A stretch of 36,486 bases of DNA from an uncultured Holophagaceae bacterium (GTDB lineage: Bacteria; Acidobacteriota; Holophagae; Holophagales; Holophagaceae), in assembly GCA_903927605.1 (NCBI GenBank), contig CAIYNT010000112.1, forward strand, positions 1 through 36,486, written 5' to 3'. Below the pieces are notes generated by a model. The model saw only the letters and a program-made list of their open reading frames with translations, was not told the origin of the DNA and did not search any database. Every line of letters begins with the position of its first letter. The stretch's first letter is position 1. Of the stretch, positions 33,579 to 36,486 are shown in pieces. The translations under genes and the position numbers were made by a program.

Positions 33579-34250
33579 TCAACCAAGTCCCGTGATCTCT
33601 CCCGCACTCAACCGCCGGATTCCTTCGGCCGTGACCACCTTCAGCCGCCCATCCGGTTCCCAGCCCAGGCAGGTGCCCTGCCCGTCCTCCCAACGAATGG
33701 CTGCGCCAGTTTCGGGCCACTTGAAAAGAGGTTGATATTCTTCCGTCAAACTCGTCCAATATTTGGCGATAAGAGCGGCCGAACCGAGTATGGATGGAAA
33801 TTCCAAGCCCAGATCCTTCAAGCAGGCTGGTGGGATTGCACGGCCGGGAATCACGGGGGCCGCGGTCAGGTTCACCCCCAACCCCAGGATGAGCCGATCC
33901 CCCATCTGCTCCCCCAGGATGCCGCCCAGCTTCACCAGATGGCCATGCTTCCAGGCCACGAGGTCGTTGGGCCACTTGAGCCCCAGGATATGGCCCCCGG
34001 GGTCCAACACCCCGGCGGCGGCGGCCATGGCCCGCTGAAGCACCAGACCTGGGGCTACGCCCGAGGGCGCAGGCAGGGCCGCCGACATCCAGAGCCCGGC
34101 TCCGGCGGCGCTCTCCCATTGGTTGCCCTGGCGGCCCCGGCCCTCGCTCTGCCGGTCCGCCACCACGACGCAGAAACCCAAGTGGGGATTCCGCCGCAGG
34201 AAGGTCTGGGTGGAATCCACCACGGCCAGCCGGATCAGGGGCAGGTCCAT
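33579..34250 (-). CDS. birA: biotin-[acetyl-CoA carboxylase] ligase
   Basis: BirA activates biotin with ATP and attaches it to the biotin carrier protein. The 223-residue protein has the biotinyl-AMP loop SEGRGRQGNQWES (GRGRxG), LKWPNDLV, KLGGILGE and LGLGVNL. It has no N-terminal helix-turn-helix, so it is a group I enzyme without repressor function. ATG 34250 lies 5 bases after the coaX stop, a common birA/coaX pairing. Confidence 0.95.
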   Translation of the reverse strand: MDLPLIRLAVVDSTQTFLRRNPHLGFCVVVADRQSEGRGRQGNQWESAAGAGLWMSAALPAPSGVAPGLVLQRAMAAAAGVLDPGGHILGLKWPNDLVAWKHGHLVKLGGILGEQMGDRLILGLGVNLTAAPVIPGRAIPPACLKDLGLEFPSILGSAALIAKYWTSLTEEYQPLFKWPETGAAIRWEDGQGTCLGWEPDGRLKVVTAEGIRRLSAGEITGLG

Positions 34251-34255
34251 GGATC

Positions 34256-35053
34256 TTATTTCCGGCCGCTGCCCTGGTTGCGGAACCAGAGGGTCCGCAG
34301 GCCGTCCAAGGTGAGGTCCAGGGCGATATGCTTGATATGCCGGGTGTGGGGCGCGATGACGCGGCTCAGGCCGCCCGTGGCGGCGACCTTAGCCTGTGGA
34401 CACTCCCCGAGCAGGCGGTCCAGGATGCCATCCACCATACCGATGTAGCCGTAGAAGATGCCGGACTGCATGGCCTGGACGGTGTTGCGGCCCACCAGGC
34501 GCTCGGGCTCGGCGATCTCCACGCGCGGCAGGCGGCTCGCCCGCTCGAAGAGCGCGTCGGCGCTGATCTTCAGACCCGGGCAGATGAGACCCCCCAGGTA
34601 TTCCTTCTTGGCGTTGATCACATCGAAGGTGGTGGCGGTGCCGAAGTCCACCACGATGAGCGGGGCCCCGAACATCTCGATGCCGGCCACCGCGTTCACG
34701 AGGCGGTCGGCGCCCAGCTCCGAGGGATTGTCGATGAGCACCTTGACGCCGGTCTTCACGCCAGGTTCCACATAGAAGGCATCCACGCCGAAAAAGGCCT
34801 TGGCCAGGCCCATGAGGACCGGATGCAGGGGCGGCACCACGCAGGAGATGGCGACATGCTTGATCTGGCTGGCCTCGATCCCCTGGTGCCGCATCAAGGC
34901 GAGCATGGAAAGGCCATATTCATCGATGGTGCGCTCCCGGCTGGTGGCCAGGCGCCAGGAACAGACCAGCGGCGCGTCCGGCCCCTGCTTGAGATCGAAG
35001 ATCCCCAACACGACGTTGGTGTTGCCCACATCCACGGTCAGCAGAAGACTCAT
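34256..35053 (-). CDS. coaX: type III pantothenate kinase
   Basis: CoaX phosphorylates pantothenate, the first step of coenzyme A synthesis; type III enzymes have poor ATP affinity and escape CoA feedback. The 265-residue protein shows LLLTVDVGNTNVVLGIF (phosphate 1), the ELGADRLVNAVAG block with the catalytic Asp, VVDFGTATTFDVI (phosphate 2), GGLICPGLKIS and AATGGLSRVI. I start it at ATG 35053 because GGAGA lies seven bases upstream; ATGs at 35059 and 35071 would add 2 or 6 residues. Confidence 0.96.
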   Translation of the reverse strand: MSLLLTVDVGNTNVVLGIFDLKQGPDAPLVCSWRLATSRERTIDEYGLSMLALMRHQGIEASQIKHVAISCVVPPLHPVLMGLAKAFFGVDAFYVEPGVKTGVKVLIDNPSELGADRLVNAVAGIEMFGAPLIVVDFGTATTFDVINAKKEYLGGLICPGLKISADALFERASRLPRVEIAEPERLVGRNTVQAMQSGIFYGYIGMVDGILDRLLGECPQAKVAATGGLSRVIAPHTRHIKHIALDLTLDGLRTLWFRNQGSGRK

Positions 35054-35164
35054 GCGCATTCTCCGAACCATCCAGGATGGCCTGGGGCGGTCTGCAGATC
35101 CAGTCCCCTTGTGATGTGGTTCCCAGTCGCCTCAGGTAGCCTGGGTCTGCCCTCAGGAGCCCCC

Positions 35165-36486
35165 ATGCCCCGCACCATGATCGAGCCCTTCCGCATCAAG
35201 TCCGTCGAGCCCATCCGCATGACCACCGCCCAGGAACGTATGGGGATGCTGGAGGCTGCGAAGCTGAATGTGTTCAAGCTGCGGGCCGAGGACGTGCTGC
35301 TGGACTGGCTCACGGATTCCGGCACCGGCGCCATGAGCTCAGCCCAGTGGGGCGCCATCATGATCGGGGACGAGAGCTATGCGGGCGCCCGCAGCTTCTT
35401 CCGCCTGGAAGCCGTGCTCCGGGACATCACGGGCATGCCGCATTTCATCCCCACCCATCAGGGGAGGGCCGCCGAGAAGGTGCTGTTCACGGCGGTCTGC
35501 AAGAAGGGTGACCTGGTCCCCAACAACTGCCACTTCGACACCACCCGCGCCAACCTCGAATTCAACGGCGTGGAGGCCCTGGATCTGGTCATCCCCGAGG
35601 GGCTCCAGCCCAGCCTCATCCATCCCTTCAAGGGCAACATCGACCTGGCCCGGGTGGAAGCAGTCCTGAAGCAGGAAGGCCACCGCATCCCCTTCGGCAT
35701 GCTCACCGTGACCAACAACACCGGTGGGGGCCAGCCGGTCTCCATGGCCAACCTCCGGGTCTATGCGAGGCTGCTCAAGCAGCACGGCAAGCCGCTCATC
35801 CTGGACGTCTGCCGCTTCGCGGAGAACGCCATGTTCGTCAAGCTCCGCGAGGACGGCTACCAGGACACACCGATCCGGGCCATCTGCCAGGAGATGTTCA
35901 GCTACGCGGATGGCTGCACCATGAGCGCCAAGAAGGACGGCATGGTGAACATGGGCGGCTTCATCATGTTGCGCAGCGACGAGTGGCTGGATCCCGTCCG
36001 CAACATGCTCATCCTCACCGAGGGCTTCCCCACCTATGGCGGCCTGGCCGGGCGCGACCTGGAGGCCCTGGCGGTGGGCCTGGAGGAGGGCATGGACGAG
36101 TCATACCTGCGCTACCGCCTGCGCACTGCCGAGTACCTGGGTGAGAAGCTGGAGGCTGCGGGCGTGGGCTTTGTGAAACCCACCGGCGGCCACGCCGTCT
36201 ACATCGATGCCAAGACCGTGCTGCCGGACATGCCCGTGGCCCAATACCCGGCCTGGGCCCTCTGCAATGCCCTCTACCTGGAAGGTGGCATCCGGGGCGT
36301 GGAGATCGGCTCGGTCATGTTCGGCAAGCACCTTGAAGACGGCACCGAGACCTACCACAGCATGGAACTGGTGCGCCTGGCCTTCCCCCGCCGCATGTAC
36401 ACCCAGAGCCACTTCGACTTCGCCGCCGAGGTGATCGCCGAGGTGAAGGCCAAGGCCAGGGAGATCAGGGGCGTGAAGATCGTCAA
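35165..36486 (+). CDS. tnaA: tryptophanase (partial, runs off the right edge)
   Basis: Tryptophanase is a PLP enzyme that splits L-tryptophan into indole, pyruvate and ammonia. About 440 residues are present; roughly the last 20 and the stop lie beyond the window. N-terminus MIEPFRIKSVEPIRMTT, substrate loop PTHQGRAAE, and the PLP lysine in MSAKKDGMVNMGG (Lys257) define the tryptophanase/tyrosine phenol-lyase family. Two positions known to separate them favour tryptophanase: Asp in HFDTTR (Thr in tyrosine phenol-lyase) and Ile in VEIGS (Arg in the lyase). Other stretches (MFSYADGCTMS, GGLAGRDLEAL) look more like the lyase. ATG 35165 has AGGAG five bases upstream. No TnaC-type leader seen. Confidence 0.85.
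   Translation, partial: MPRTMIEPFRIKSVEPIRMTTAQERMGMLEAAKLNVFKLRAEDVLLDWLTDSGTGAMSSAQWGAIMIGDESYAGARSFFRLEAVLRDITGMPHFIPTHQGRAAEKVLFTAVCKKGDLVPNNCHFDTTRANLEFNGVEALDLVIPEGLQPSLIHPFKGNIDLARVEAVLKQEGHRIPFGMLTVTNNTGGGQPVSMANLRVYARLLKQHGKPLILDVCRFAENAMFVKLREDGYQDTPIRAICQEMFSYADGCTMSAKKDGMVNMGGFIMLRSDEWLDPVRNMLILTEGFPTYGGLAGRDLEALAVGLEEGMDESYLRYRLRTAEYLGEKLEAAGVGFVKPTGGHAVYIDAKTVLPDMPVAQYPAWALCNALYLEGGIRGVEIGSVMFGKHLEDGTETYHSMELVRLAFPRRMYTQSHFDFAAEVIAEVKAKAREIRGVKIV

Noticed and set aside
35165..36486. Calling the right-edge gene tyrosine phenol-lyase
   Set aside because: Several segments look lyase-like, but the two residue positions that set substrate choice match tryptophanase.

Overview
The window is GC-rich, gene-dense bacterial DNA. 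The gene set suggests a Gram-negative, probably anaerobic or facultative bacterium: FadL-type and usher-like outer-membrane proteins, lipoproteins, a TonB-type protein, formate-tetrahydrofolate ligase, monomeric NADP isocitrate dehydrogenase and tryptophanase. My best guess is Acidobacteriota, class Holophagae (Geothrix/Holophaga-like). That is an impression from gene content, not a computed assignment.

Positions 1-8400 (mostly minus strand): a bidirectional terminator, a FadL-type outer-membrane protein, and a complete tryptophan operon in the order trpE-(41-residue ORF)-trpG-trpD-trpC-trpF-trpB-trpA. Nearly all junctions are 4-base start/stop overlaps. Upstream of trpE lies a full classical attenuator: a 30-residue leader reading frame with three consecutive Trp codons, an alternative antiterminator pairing, and a 10-bp terminator hairpin with a T run ending 16 bases before trpE. 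Between trpE and trpG a 41-codon ORF begins with a near copy of the trpG start, which suggests a short duplication or insertion.

Positions 8376-13450 (plus strand): a six-TM membrane protein, a 5'-nucleotidase split into two genes in reversed domain order, and monomeric icd with a strong terminator.

Positions 13550-18770 (plus strand): a chaperone-usher-like cluster built on DUF4402-type subunits. It holds a small subunit, a PapD-like chaperone, a large usher-like barrel protein broken by an apparent one-base deletion, and a two-domain DUF4402 protein. A candidate promoter precedes the cluster and a hairpin follows the first subunit gene. This is the most system-like part of the window.

Positions 18760-25351: a small secreted protein, fhs, a YigZ-family protein, then a tightly coupled operon of a 37-residue membrane peptide, LiaI/LiaF-like membrane proteins, a LytS-type kinase and a LytTR response regulator. 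This looks like an envelope-sensing unit. A 97-bp palindromic element fills the gap to a convergent pair: a Cys-rich small protein and a multi-repeat SCP2 protein.

Positions 26691-29835: a TonB-like protein and two paralogous lipoproteins, divergent from a 7-TM LuxR-type regulator, with a perfect 16-bp palindrome in the divergent gap.

Positions 29880-36486: polysaccharide deacetylase, Ppx/GppA-HD phosphatase, a DRE-TIM metallolyase (isopropylmalate/homocitrate/Re-citrate synthase type), birA-coaX, and tryptophanase running off the right edge. The window therefore carries both attenuated Trp synthesis and Trp breakdown.
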